Shown here: one piece after another, positions 1-5,983 of the stretch
Numbering within the stretch: position 1 is the stretch's first letter
Layout: every line of letters begins with the position of its first letter
Assembly (NCBI GenBank): GCA_025355835.1
Contig: JANXYW010000336.1
Span: 1-8,806, forward strand
Direction of reading: 5' to 3'
DNA length: 8,806 bases
From: Chloroflexota bacterium
GTDB lineage: Bacteria > Chloroflexota > Dehalococcoidia > DSTF01 > JACRBR01
The notes under the pieces: generated by a model
The model's database searches: none
The model's input: the letters and a program-made list of their open reading frames with translations, nothing else
What the model was told of the DNA's origin: nothing
Program-made: the position numbers and the translations under genes

Positions 1-473
1 AGCGTCCACTTCGCGATGAGCTTCGAGATCGGATCGTGCTGCGGCTCAACGAGGACATCGGAGCCCCACGCCGTCACGACGTACGGGTGGAATCCCGCCA
101 GCGCGCCGTAGAATCCGTGCTCGACGAGGAAGTGCCCATGAAACACGTCCGGCTGAATCTCCCGCACGACACGCTGGAGGCCGGCCGCGCGGTAGCGCAG
201 CCCGTGCGCGAGCCGCATGAGGCCACGCGGCACACGCCCGCCGAGTCCCGCATCGGGTGCGCCCGACTGCGGTGTCGCGGTTGTGGCTCGATGCCGCAGG
301 ACGTGCAGGGTCACGCCATCGAGTGGCGTGCGGGGCGGGTAGTACGAGATGGCGTGGACGTCGTGGCCGCGCTCGACGAACCAACGCAGCCACGAGCGCG
401 TGTGCACGCCGTCGAAGTCGCCGAGGACGGCGATGCGCAGGCGCTGCTCGGGCGAGATCGACTCGATGTCCAT
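1..473 (-). CDS. GT4-type glycosyltransferase, N-terminal part (cut by window start)
   Basis: The first 157 residues are visible; the gene runs off the left edge. Residues 12-44 (RIAVLGDF...HTRSWLRWFVERGHDVHAISYYP) are the first beta strand and helix of a GT-B Rossmann fold. They match the opening of family 4 glycosyltransferases, which transfer a sugar from an activated donor to a lipid-linked or growing glycan at the cytoplasmic face of the membrane. Residues 108-117 (QPDVFHGHFL) and 134-140 (TAWGSDV) are the other typical N-domain motifs; the GWGSD-like loop lies near the acceptor site. The donor-binding C-terminal domain is outside the window, so donor and acceptor cannot be called. The ATG at 473 lies 2 nt after the TGA of the flippase, with no clear Shine-Dalgarno, so translation is probably coupled to that gene. 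The frame stays open upstream with a possible TTG at 479, but the family-like sequence starts just after the ATG. Confidence 0.85.
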   Translation of the reverse strand, partial: MDIESISPEQRLRIAVLGDFDGVHTRSWLRWFVERGHDVHAISYYPPRTPLDGVTLHVLRHRATTATPQSGAPDAGLGGRVPRGLMRLAHGLRYRAAGLQRVVREIQPDVFHGHFLVEHGFYGALAGFHPYVVTAWGSDVLVEPQHDPISKLIAKWT

Positions 474-475
474 GC

Positions 476-1885
476 TCAACTGCCGGGGCCGGGCGGCGTG
501 GCTGGCGTCGTTGCCACTGCGGAGGCGGATGGGCGGCGCGAGATGCGCGCGATTACGTCGCGAAAGGCATCCGTGTATAGCCGCGCATCGGACGGACGCG
601 GCACGATCGCTTCGAACACCGGCTGGCCCGAAATGCGGCGATAGGCGTACAACGCCGCGGCGAAGTGCGCGGCATAGGCCATCGATGACGCGGCGGCTGC
701 GCCGTTGACGCCGAACGGCGGGACGAGCGCGATCAAGGCAATGAGCGTGACGACGAGCGATGCTGTTGTGATCATCGTGTTCACCAGCGGCCGTCCCTGG
801 CTGAAGATGTAGCTCGTCAGTACTTTCGATCCGGTCAGCGCGACCGTGCCGGGCAGGAGGAGCCAGAGTGCCGGTACCACGCCGTCGTACCCATCGCCAA
901 AGATCGTCGGTAGCAGTACAGGTGCGACGACCGCTAGTGCGCCCGCCGCGCATGTCGCGATGAATAACGTGTTGCGCGCGGCGACGGGCGCCATCCAGCG
1001 AACTTCATCATCAGCGGCGGATGTCAGCCGCGGCTGCAGGACGATTGCGACGGCGTTGGCGATCATCCATACCGCCTCGGTCATCGACACACTGACGGCG
1101 TAGATGCCGACGCCCGCGAGGCTGACGAAGCCGCGAATGAGGTACTGATCCAGGCGATAGTTCATCAGCTGCAGGATGTTGCCCGTTTCGCCCTGCACGC
1201 CGAAACGAGCGAGCTTCTTCAGCACAACCCATCGCGGCTTGATGATCTGCGACAGATCGATGTTCGCGACGCCGAGCATGCTCAGCGAAACGAGCGCGGC
1301 CGCGCCGTTCGAGACGATCCAGAACGCGACCATCCGGGACGGCGACGGATCGCCGAGCGCGTAGTCGGCGATGACGAGAGCGAGCATCACGACCGGCTGA
1401 ACGATCGTCGCGACGCCCATGGCGACGAAGCGACTAAGCGCTTGCAACAGGATGCGCAGCGCCCCTGCATAGACGATCACGGGCACTGCCGCGATGAGCA
1501 GCCACGGCGATACGTTGTCGCCAAGCACGCGATCACCAGCCCACGGCGCGATCGCCGCGACGAGCGCGGCCGTGATGACAAGCGAGCCAATCGTGACGAC
1601 GTGGGCGGCGCTCATGATCTCGCGCAGCGCAAGCTCGCGCTTGTTGATGAAGTAGAGCGCGGCGTTGCCGAAGCCGATGCCAAGGATCATCTGCAAGATG
1701 GCCGCCGAGATGATGAACAGCGAGAACGCCCCGCGCCCGTCTGCGTGCACGGCGCGCGCGATGAGTACGCCTGACGCAAACGACAACCCGCCATCGAGCA
1801 CATAAGTGAACATAACGATGTTCACATGGCCGAGAAATGACCCCTGTGGAGCTTCGAACGGGTGCTCCGGCTCGAGTTCAAGCAT
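476..1885 (-). CDS. Polysaccharide flippase, Wzx/MurJ-like (MOP exporter superfamily)
   Basis: A 469-residue integral membrane protein of about 12-14 hydrophobic segments, the usual size for Wzx-type flippases that move lipid-linked glycans across the inner membrane. Residues 16-49 hold the first helix with a glycine-rich LDGGLSFASGVLIAR stretch. Residues 244-250 (RLDQYLI) match the charged RxD motif in the second half of the family. Residues 391-415 (FGVNGAAAASSMAYAAHFAAALYAY) match the Gly/Ala-rich late helix typical of the family. A hydrophilic Arg/Pro-rich tail of about 50 residues ends the protein. The frame is open up to an ATG at 2032, but that would overlap the upstream gene by about 124 nt and add a 49-residue Arg/His-rich, non-membrane leader. 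The ATG at 1885, 23 nt after the upstream stop, is preferred, though its Shine-Dalgarno is weak. The neighbouring glycosyltransferase supports a glycan export role. The substrate is unknown. Confidence 0.88.
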   Translation of the reverse strand: MLELEPEHPFEAPQGSFLGHVNIVMFTYVLDGGLSFASGVLIARAVHADGRGAFSLFIISAAILQMILGIGFGNAALYFINKRELALREIMSAAHVVTIGSLVITAALVAAIAPWAGDRVLGDNVSPWLLIAAVPVIVYAGALRILLQALSRFVAMGVATIVQPVVMLALVIADYALGDPSPSRMVAFWIVSNGAAALVSLSMLGVANIDLSQIIKPRWVVLKKLARFGVQGETGNILQLMNYRLDQYLIRGFVSLAGVGIYAVSVSMTEAVWMIANAVAIVLQPRLTSAADDEVRWMAPVAARNTLFIATCAAGALAVVAPVLLPTIFGDGYDGVVPALWLLLPGTVALTGSKVLTSYIFSQGRPLVNTMITTASLVVTLIALIALVPPFGVNGAAAASSMAYAAHFAAALYAYRRISGQPVFEAIVPRPSDARLYTDAFRDVIARISRRPSASAVATTPATPPGPGS

Positions 1886-1908
1886 CGGCTGGATTGTATC
1901 CGCTGGGG

Positions 1909-3540
1909 CTAATGCGGCGGAGGCACGGTGCGCGGGCCGGTGAGGCGCGTGATGATGTTCTCGGTCAGCTTCTTCAATCGCGCATCTGCGAACGCGCCGT
2001 AGCTCTCGTGGCCGTAGTCGTCGAGACCCCATGCCCAGGCGATGGTGCCGGCGGCGAAGATCGTCGCGCCGCTGGCCGTTGTGTGGACGGCGGAGACGGA
2101 CGTATCGCTGCCGAGAAATCCGTTGACGGGGGAGCTGCCGACGACAGTGAGGCCTTCGGGTCGCTTGTCGGCAGGGGCCATGTGGTCGTATTCATAGCCG
2201 ACGATGCCGGGAAATGCGTCACCTTCCTGAATGCCGGTACCGGCGAAGATCCACGTATCGACGTTCACGGGCTTCCAGGCGATGTAATCGGGCTGCGTGT
2301 TCGATCCGTAGGCCAAGCCGGAGAGCATGCTCTGCGGCCGGCTCACCGGCGGATCGGCGAACAGGACGGTCGCTTCTTTCGGGTTGTCTCGTGCCTCGGG
2401 GTCGAGCGATGCGTCCTTGTATACCGTCATCACGCGGGCCTTCTCGCCGTTGGACGAGTGCTCGATGCGGCTCTGCCAGTAGCATTCGTTGCCGCTGAAG
2501 AACGCGACGTTCACGCCGTTGTCGCGCGCATCTTCGACGGCGTCGCGCTGCTGCTTCGACCAGTACTCGTCGTGACCCAGCGAGACGAACAGCCGGTGCC
2601 GCTTCAGCGTCTCACCCCGCAGATGCACATCGACGTTCGTCGTGTACGTCATGTCGAAGCCCATCGATTCGGCCCAGCGGACGAAGTTGTACTCCCAGCG
2701 GAAGAACTCGCCGGCGCCTAACTGCATCTTGTCGTTGATGTTGACGTCGTACGGGCGATCGTATGACACGCGGTACGCGCGGCGCGTCTTCTCGATGTAG
2801 CGGCGGTCGGCGCCGAACGAGCCGTAGACGCTCGCGTCGCCCCAGACGTTGTACGCCTGCCACGTGTTCGTCGAAGCCTGCACGATCATCGGCGCGCTGG
2901 AGTCGTCGTCGCGCACGACGAAGATCGCGTAGACGGACGTGTCGGTTTTGATCTCGTGCAACTTCACCAGGTAGTAGCCGCTCACCCAGTCGTCCGCGAT
3001 CTTGATCTGCAGACTGCGCCTCCAGTTGCACTCCAGGAGCAGCGTTGCCGTCTCGACCTTGCAGGTCTTGCATTCCTGTACGCCGCGCAGCGGATCCCAG
3101 CGCCCCTGATTCTCGCCGTCGATGTTCTTGATCGACCGGACGTTGCGGCCGCCGACGCCGCCGTACCAGCCCATGCGGTACACATCGGCCTCGTACTTCG
3201 CGCCGTCGGTCATCGTGCTGACGTGGACGTTCAGCGTCTCGCCGCGCTGGACGCTGACTTGCCCGCAGTACGCCGTGATCTCGCCGATCAGCGCCGGGCG
3301 GGCGATCTTCCAATTGCCGTCGCCGTCGAGCTGGTTCTCTTCGGTGATCGTGCGGACCTTGCGTGTTGGCGTGTTCGTCGCGCGCGGACCGCCCGGTGAG
3401 CCGAACGGCGGCTTGTCTTCGCTACCGCACGTTGCAGCAACCAGGCCGGCGCCGAAGATGCCGAGCAGGAATCGCCGGCGATCGACGCGCGCGAGAAGCG
3501 AGGGCGGGGCCCGAGAAGGAGCGTCGTCGATGCCGTCCAT
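1909..3540 (-). CDS. Tat-exported protein with N,N-dimethylformamidase beta-subunit-like domain
   Basis: 543 residues. The N-terminus is a twin-arginine signal: DRRRFLLG at 20-27, then a hydrophobic stretch to Cys38. Residues 40-60 are a Pro/Gly/Thr-rich linker, so the folded domain probably sits outside the membrane. The body resembles the C-terminal domain of the N,N-dimethylformamidase large subunit: VQASTNTWQAYNVWG at 220-234, SLGHDEYWS at 320-328, FFSGNECYW at 347-355 and AGTIAWAWGLDDYG at 497-510. The iron-dependent amidohydrolase DMFase binds iron through two Tyr and one Glu. Tyr326, Tyr354 and Glu450 are plausible counterparts by motif and spacing, but I could not align them. A CxxC-like pair (Cys157, Cys160) lies before the core. 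Most proteins with this domain have no known substrate, and true DMF hydrolysis is not implied. The gene lies 85 nt downstream of the sulfatase, in a gap without obvious promoter or hairpin, and 23 nt upstream of the flippase. Confidence 0.75.
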   Translation of the reverse strand: MDGIDDAPSRAPPSLLARVDRRRFLLGIFGAGLVAATCGSEDKPPFGSPGGPRATNTPTRKVRTITEENQLDGDGNWKIARPALIGEITAYCGQVSVQRGETLNVHVSTMTDGAKYEADVYRMGWYGGVGGRNVRSIKNIDGENQGRWDPLRGVQECKTCKVETATLLLECNWRRSLQIKIADDWVSGYYLVKLHEIKTDTSVYAIFVVRDDDSSAPMIVQASTNTWQAYNVWGDASVYGSFGADRRYIEKTRRAYRVSYDRPYDVNINDKMQLGAGEFFRWEYNFVRWAESMGFDMTYTTNVDVHLRGETLKRHRLFVSLGHDEYWSKQQRDAVEDARDNGVNVAFFSGNECYWQSRIEHSSNGEKARVMTVYKDASLDPEARDNPKEATVLFADPPVSRPQSMLSGLAYGSNTQPDYIAWKPVNVDTWIFAGTGIQEGDAFPGIVGYEYDHMAPADKRPEGLTVVGSSPVNGFLGSDTSVSAVHTTASGATIFAAGTIAWAWGLDDYGHESYGAFADARLKKLTENIITRLTGPRTVPPPH

Positions 3541-3625
3541 GCCCAGCGTTGTAACAGATTCGCCGTTCGAGTCGTACGCGGCGCAGCCACCCGCAAGCGG
3601 CGCGAACGCTCGTTACGAAGCTGCG

Positions 3626-5149
3626 TTACTGCAACCCGAGACGCGCCAGCTGATCGTCCGGAGCTTCGATTTCGATAAGTGCAGCGCGCAGGCGGTCGGC
3701 GGATTCGCGTTCGCGGTGCTCGCCCGCGCGATTCTCGTCTTCCGACGGATCGTTGTACAGATCGTAGAGATGGTTGCCGCTGAACGGGCCCAGTGCCCAG
3801 AACGGCAGGCGGTCGCCTTGCACGAACGGCTGGCGAATCACCGGCACTTTCGAGCCGGGCATGCGATCCAGAAACGCGCGATCGTCCGGCAGCGGCAACC
3901 GTAACTTCGGGCGCGACGTGATCGGCATTGTCGACCAGCGGTTCGACCACATGGAGATCGGTGCGTTGTCGCCGATCGGCGCGCGAGCGTATTTGCTCGT
4001 CTCGTCGATGAGGTGCACCTCGCGGCCCCAAACGCCGGACAGCGCGTGGTCGCGCACGGAGCTGACTTCGCCGCGGATCACCGGAATGAGCGACTTGCCG
4101 TGCGTGCGATGCTTCACGTCGGCGCCGAAGAGATCGGCGAGCGTCGCGAAGATATCCACGTTTGTCGAGAGCGCTGTCGTCGCGCCGGGTTCGACGCCCG
4201 GCCACGACACCATCAGCGGAATGTGGCCGAGCGTTTCGTAGATCGGCACGTTCGGCTTGCCCCAGATGTCCTTCTCGCCGAGATAGTGGCCGTGATCGGT
4301 GCAGACGATGACGGCGGTGTCGTCCCACATGCCGTTGCGCTCGATCGTATCCAGCACGCGGCCGAACCACGCGTCGATCATCGTCAGCTTGCCGCCGTAG
4401 CATGCACGCAACTGGTGCGCCTGGCGCTCGGTGAGCACGCCGGCGGCGATAGCTCCGCTGACGTACGGCGGCCAGATCAAGTGCGGGCCCTGCCACGAGT
4501 CGTCGTACATCAGCGCGTACTCGTCGGGCGTGTCGAACGGCTCGTGCGGATCGAACTCGTCGACGAACAGCAAGAAGCGGTCGTGATAGCCGGCGTTATC
4601 GTCGAGCCAGCGCGCCGCCGCCGCCATCGTGCGCGGGCCGGGGAAGTCGGCCTCGCCGCGGAAGTAGCCGCGCGAGTTGTCATACGGCATCTGCGCGCGG
4701 CCCATCGGCGGCGCGCCGAGCCACGACGTGTCCGGACGCGTCTTCCACGGGTCGCCTTCGTGGCCGCGCTCGTAATCCCAGGCCGTGAACTCGGTGTGGT
4801 AGTTCTCACCGCCGGTCTCGAAGAGATGCGGGTGGTCGGAGATCAGCATCGTCGTCACGCCTGCTTCGCGCAGGTAGGACGTGATCGTGCGTTCCCAGAT
4901 CTCGACGGAGCCCCACGGCCGCCAGAGGAAATCGAGCGAGCCGCACAGCATGTCGTGCCGCGCAGGCATGCACGGCAGCGAGCCGGAGTAGTGCTTCTCG
5001 AACCGCAACGCCCGGTTCGCGAAGCGGTCGAGATTCGGCGTCAGGAACTCCGTGCCGCCGTACGCGCCCAGCATGTGCCGGTTGAGGCTATCGAGCAGGA
5101 TGACGATCGCGTTTTTCGGTTGCGTTGGAGGCGGAGCGGGTTCTGGCAT
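3626..5149 (-). CDS. Sulfatase family protein, Cys-type (formylglycine motif intact)
   Basis: 507 residues, normal for an alkaline-phosphatase-superfamily sulfatase, which hydrolyses sulfate esters using a formylglycine made from Cys or Ser. Cys60-Met-Pro-Ala-Arg64 is a full CxPxR maturation motif. Asp20 in ILLDSLNRHMLGAYG is the first metal ligand; the next position is Ser21, where many sulfatases have a second Asp. FDPHEPFD at 199-206 and TDHGHYLGEK at 284-293 supply further active-site residues (His202, Asp285, His286, Lys293). LYDLYNDPSEDENRA at 461-475 is the common C-terminal subdomain signature. There is no signal peptide or membrane anchor: the protein begins with a Pro-rich stretch and the first beta strand, so it should be cytoplasmic. 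Activity needs a formylglycine-generating enzyme coded elsewhere. It is first in a probable operon with the DMFase-like, flippase and glycosyltransferase genes. The substrate is not predictable; phosphonate or phosphodiester hydrolysis is an alternative seen in this superfamily. Confidence 0.88.
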   Translation of the reverse strand: MPEPAPPPTQPKNAIVILLDSLNRHMLGAYGGTEFLTPNLDRFANRALRFEKHYSGSLPCMPARHDMLCGSLDFLWRPWGSVEIWERTITSYLREAGVTTMLISDHPHLFETGGENYHTEFTAWDYERGHEGDPWKTRPDTSWLGAPPMGRAQMPYDNSRGYFRGEADFPGPRTMAAAARWLDDNAGYHDRFLLFVDEFDPHEPFDTPDEYALMYDDSWQGPHLIWPPYVSGAIAAGVLTERQAHQLRACYGGKLTMIDAWFGRVLDTIERNGMWDDTAVIVCTDHGHYLGEKDIWGKPNVPIYETLGHIPLMVSWPGVEPGATTALSTNVDIFATLADLFGADVKHRTHGKSLIPVIRGEVSSVRDHALSGVWGREVHLIDETSKYARAPIGDNAPISMWSNRWSTMPITSRPKLRLPLPDDRAFLDRMPGSKVPVIRQPFVQGDRLPFWALGPFSGNHLYDLYNDPSEDENRAGEHRERESADRLRAALIEIEAPDDQLARLGLQ

Positions 5150-5157
5150 CGGGTTCG

Positions 5158-5161
5158 TCCT
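5158..5161 (-). promoter_or_regulatory. Shine-Dalgarno of the sulfatase gene
   Basis: On the minus strand AGGA (within CAGGACG) lies 8 nt before the ATG at 5149. It supports that start codon, which is also where sulfatase homology begins. Confidence 0.6.
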
Positions 5162-5182
5162 GTCGCTGCAAGGGCGCGCGGC

Positions 5183-5200
5183 GCAGGCGTCCTCGCCTGC
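5183..5200. repeat. GC-rich hairpin, REP-like dispersed repeat in the sulfatase leader
   Basis: A perfect 7-bp inverted repeat: GCAGGCG (5183-5189) and CGCCTGC (5194-5200) around a TCCT loop (AGGA when read on the minus strand). It sits 34 nt before the sulfatase start, so it would fall in that gene's 5' leader if transcription starts upstream of it. No T-run follows on either strand, so it is not a classic terminator. Its form resembles the short dispersed intergenic hairpins of many GC-rich genomes. The genome copy number is not known from this window. Confidence 0.55.
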
Positions 5201-5252
5201 TGGGTGACACTATGCGCGAACATGATGGCACGAACGTCGGCGAGATTCCTCC

Positions 5253-5272
5253 CCTAAGCGGCCCAGCTTAGG
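5253..5272. repeat. Inverted repeat in the divergent intergenic region
   Basis: A perfect 7-bp arm pair, CCTAAGC (5253-5259) and GCTTAGG (5266-5272), around a 6-nt GGCCCA loop. It lies 12 nt upstream of the proposed vapB -35 hexamer and about 100 nt upstream of the sulfatase start. It could be an operator for either divergent gene, or a dispersed hairpin. There is no T-run to make it a terminator. Confidence 0.45.
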
Positions 5273-5284
5273 CAGACCCGCGTC

Positions 5285-5314
5285 TTGCGATGTCTCGGAC
5301 ATGACTATTATAAT
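5285..5314 (+). promoter_or_regulatory. Sigma-70-type promoter of vapBC (leaderless geometry)
   Basis: A perfect TATAAT -10 hexamer at 5309-5314 is preceded by TTGCGA (4 of 6 matches to TTGACA) at 5285-5290, with an 18-nt spacer. The expected start site, about 7 nt past the -10, falls on or next to the vapB ATG at 5321, leaving no room for a Shine-Dalgarno. The -10 lies inside a perfect 8-bp palindrome, ATTATAAT (5307-5314), and between two ATGAC direct repeats (5301-5305 and 5313-5317). Either could be the VapB or VapBC operator for autoregulation, as is usual in type II systems. Confidence 0.7.
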
Positions 5315-5320
5315 GACCAC

Positions 5321-5548
5321 ATGATCAGGCAGTTGACGGCGACCGAGGTCAAGGCGAAGCTCCTCGCATTGCTCGACGAGGTCGAGAACGGCGACGAAAT
5401 AGAGATCACGAGGCACGGCATCACGGTGGCGCGCCTCGCGCCCGCAAGGGGTCCCCACGCGCTCAAGGGCCGGTTCGCTGGCATCGTCACCTCCAACGCG
5501 ACGGATGAGGAACTGTTCACGACTGGAGCGTCCTGGGATCTGCCATGA
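5321..5548 (+). CDS. vapB: Type II antitoxin, Phd/YefM family (VapB partner of PIN toxin)
   Basis: 75 residues, typical for this family. Residues 1-43 (TATEVKAKLLALLDEVENGDEIEITRHG..VARLAPA) are the Phd/YefM DNA-binding N-domain, which dimerises and binds the operator of its own operon. Residues 60-75 (ATDEELFTTGASWDLP), acidic with a late Trp72, are the usual flexible tail that blocks the toxin. The frame is open further upstream to an ATG at 5285, but that start would lie inside the promoter and add 12 residues unlike the family; homology begins exactly at the ATG at 5321. The TGA overlaps the vapC start as ATGA, so the two proteins are translationally coupled. The antitoxin is expected to be labile to protease and to repress the promoter immediately upstream. 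There is no ribosome site before the ATG, consistent with a leaderless message. Confidence 0.88.
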   Translation: MIRQLTATEVKAKLLALLDEVENGDEIEITRHGITVARLAPARGPHALKGRFAGIVTSNATDEELFTTGASWDLP

Positions 5549-5937
5549 CCACAGTGCTGTTGGACACCCACGTCCTGTACTGGTGGTCATCGGAACCCGA
5601 TCGGCTCAGTCCCGCCGCCGCCCGAGCCTTGACGAACGCGGACGAACTGGCGATCGCGTCAATCACCTGGTTCGAGCTTGCGTGGCTCGCCCGGCACAAG
5701 CGGATCATCGTGCCGCTGCCAACTCGGTCCTGGCTTGAGGATCTGGCCGATCAGGTTCGGACGATCACGACGACGCACGCAGTGGCCGCCACCGCCGCGG
5801 AGCTACCAGCCTCGTTCCCCCGCGACCCCGCCGATCGCATCATTTACGCAACCGCAGTCGAGCACGGCTGGTCGCTCATCACGAAAGACGACCGCCTGCG
5901 GAGGCACCGGCATCCGACCAAGATTGCCATCTGGTAG
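5545..5937 (+). CDS. vapC: Type II toxin, VapC-type PIN-domain ribonuclease
   Basis: 130 residues, standard PIN-domain toxin length. The acidic residues that hold the catalytic metal are all present: Asp7 (LLDTHVLYWW), Glu44 (SITWFELAWL), Asp97 in the RDPADRII motif (93-100), and Asp115 in LITKDDRL (111-118). VapC toxins are Mg-dependent RNases that cut tRNA or rRNA and arrest growth. Intact residues suggest an active toxin. It overlaps vapB by 4 nt, and GGGA at 5535-5538 is a modest ribosome site 6 nt ahead. The TAG at 5935-5937 is followed after only 46 nt by the fuconate dehydratase, with no terminator between them, so some read-through is likely. A frame-shifted open frame covers much of this gene and continues into the dehydratase; it is a shadow. 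Confidence 0.9.
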   Translation: MTTVLLDTHVLYWWSSEPDRLSPAAARALTNADELAIASITWFELAWLARHKRIIVPLPTRSWLEDLADQVRTITTTHAVAATAAELPASFPRDPADRIIYATAVEHGWSLITKDDRLRRHRHPTKIAIW

Positions 5938-5972
5938 CGTCATCGATGATCCGCGGTTCGAACAAGCGATCC

Positions 5973-5977
5973 AGGAG
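5973..5977 (+). promoter_or_regulatory. Strong Shine-Dalgarno of the fuconate dehydratase
   Basis: AGGAG lies 6 nt before the ATG at 5984, the best ribosome site in the window. It fixes the start against the much longer open frame, which begins at 5678 inside vapC. Confidence 0.8.
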
Positions 5978-5983
5978 CGGCCT

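Noticed and set aside
1886..2032. Flippase start at 2032
   Set aside because: It would overlap the upstream gene by about 124 nt and add a charged, non-homologous leader. The ATG at 1885 gives a normal Wzx-like N-terminus.
1837..2721. Plus-strand open frame of 294 codons opposite the DMFase-like gene
   Set aside because: No family motifs; the opposite strand has clear conserved motifs throughout this stretch.
3541..3625. Promoter or terminator between the sulfatase and DMFase-like genes
   Set aside because: Only short imperfect complementarities with long loops; no T-run and no -10/-35 pair seen.
3288..4496. Minus-strand open frame of 402 codons overlapping the sulfatase and DMFase-like genes
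   Set aside because: It is the +1 shadow of two well-supported genes and bridges their intergenic gap, with an Arg-rich translation.
5190..5230. Sigma-70 promoter for the sulfatase on the minus strand (CATAGT near 5211-5216)
   Set aside because: No -35 hexamer at a workable spacing; too weak to annotate.
4013..5257. Plus-strand open frame of 414 codons opposite the sulfatase
   Set aside because: It is antisense to a gene with clear sulfatase motifs. Its translation is Arg/Ala/Val-rich without recognisable motifs, as expected of GC-rich shadow frames.
5678..5983. Long N-terminal extension of the fuconate dehydratase from an ATG at 5678
   Set aside because: The extension is out of frame with vapC and covers it. 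Homology and a strong AGGAG site both place the start at 5984.
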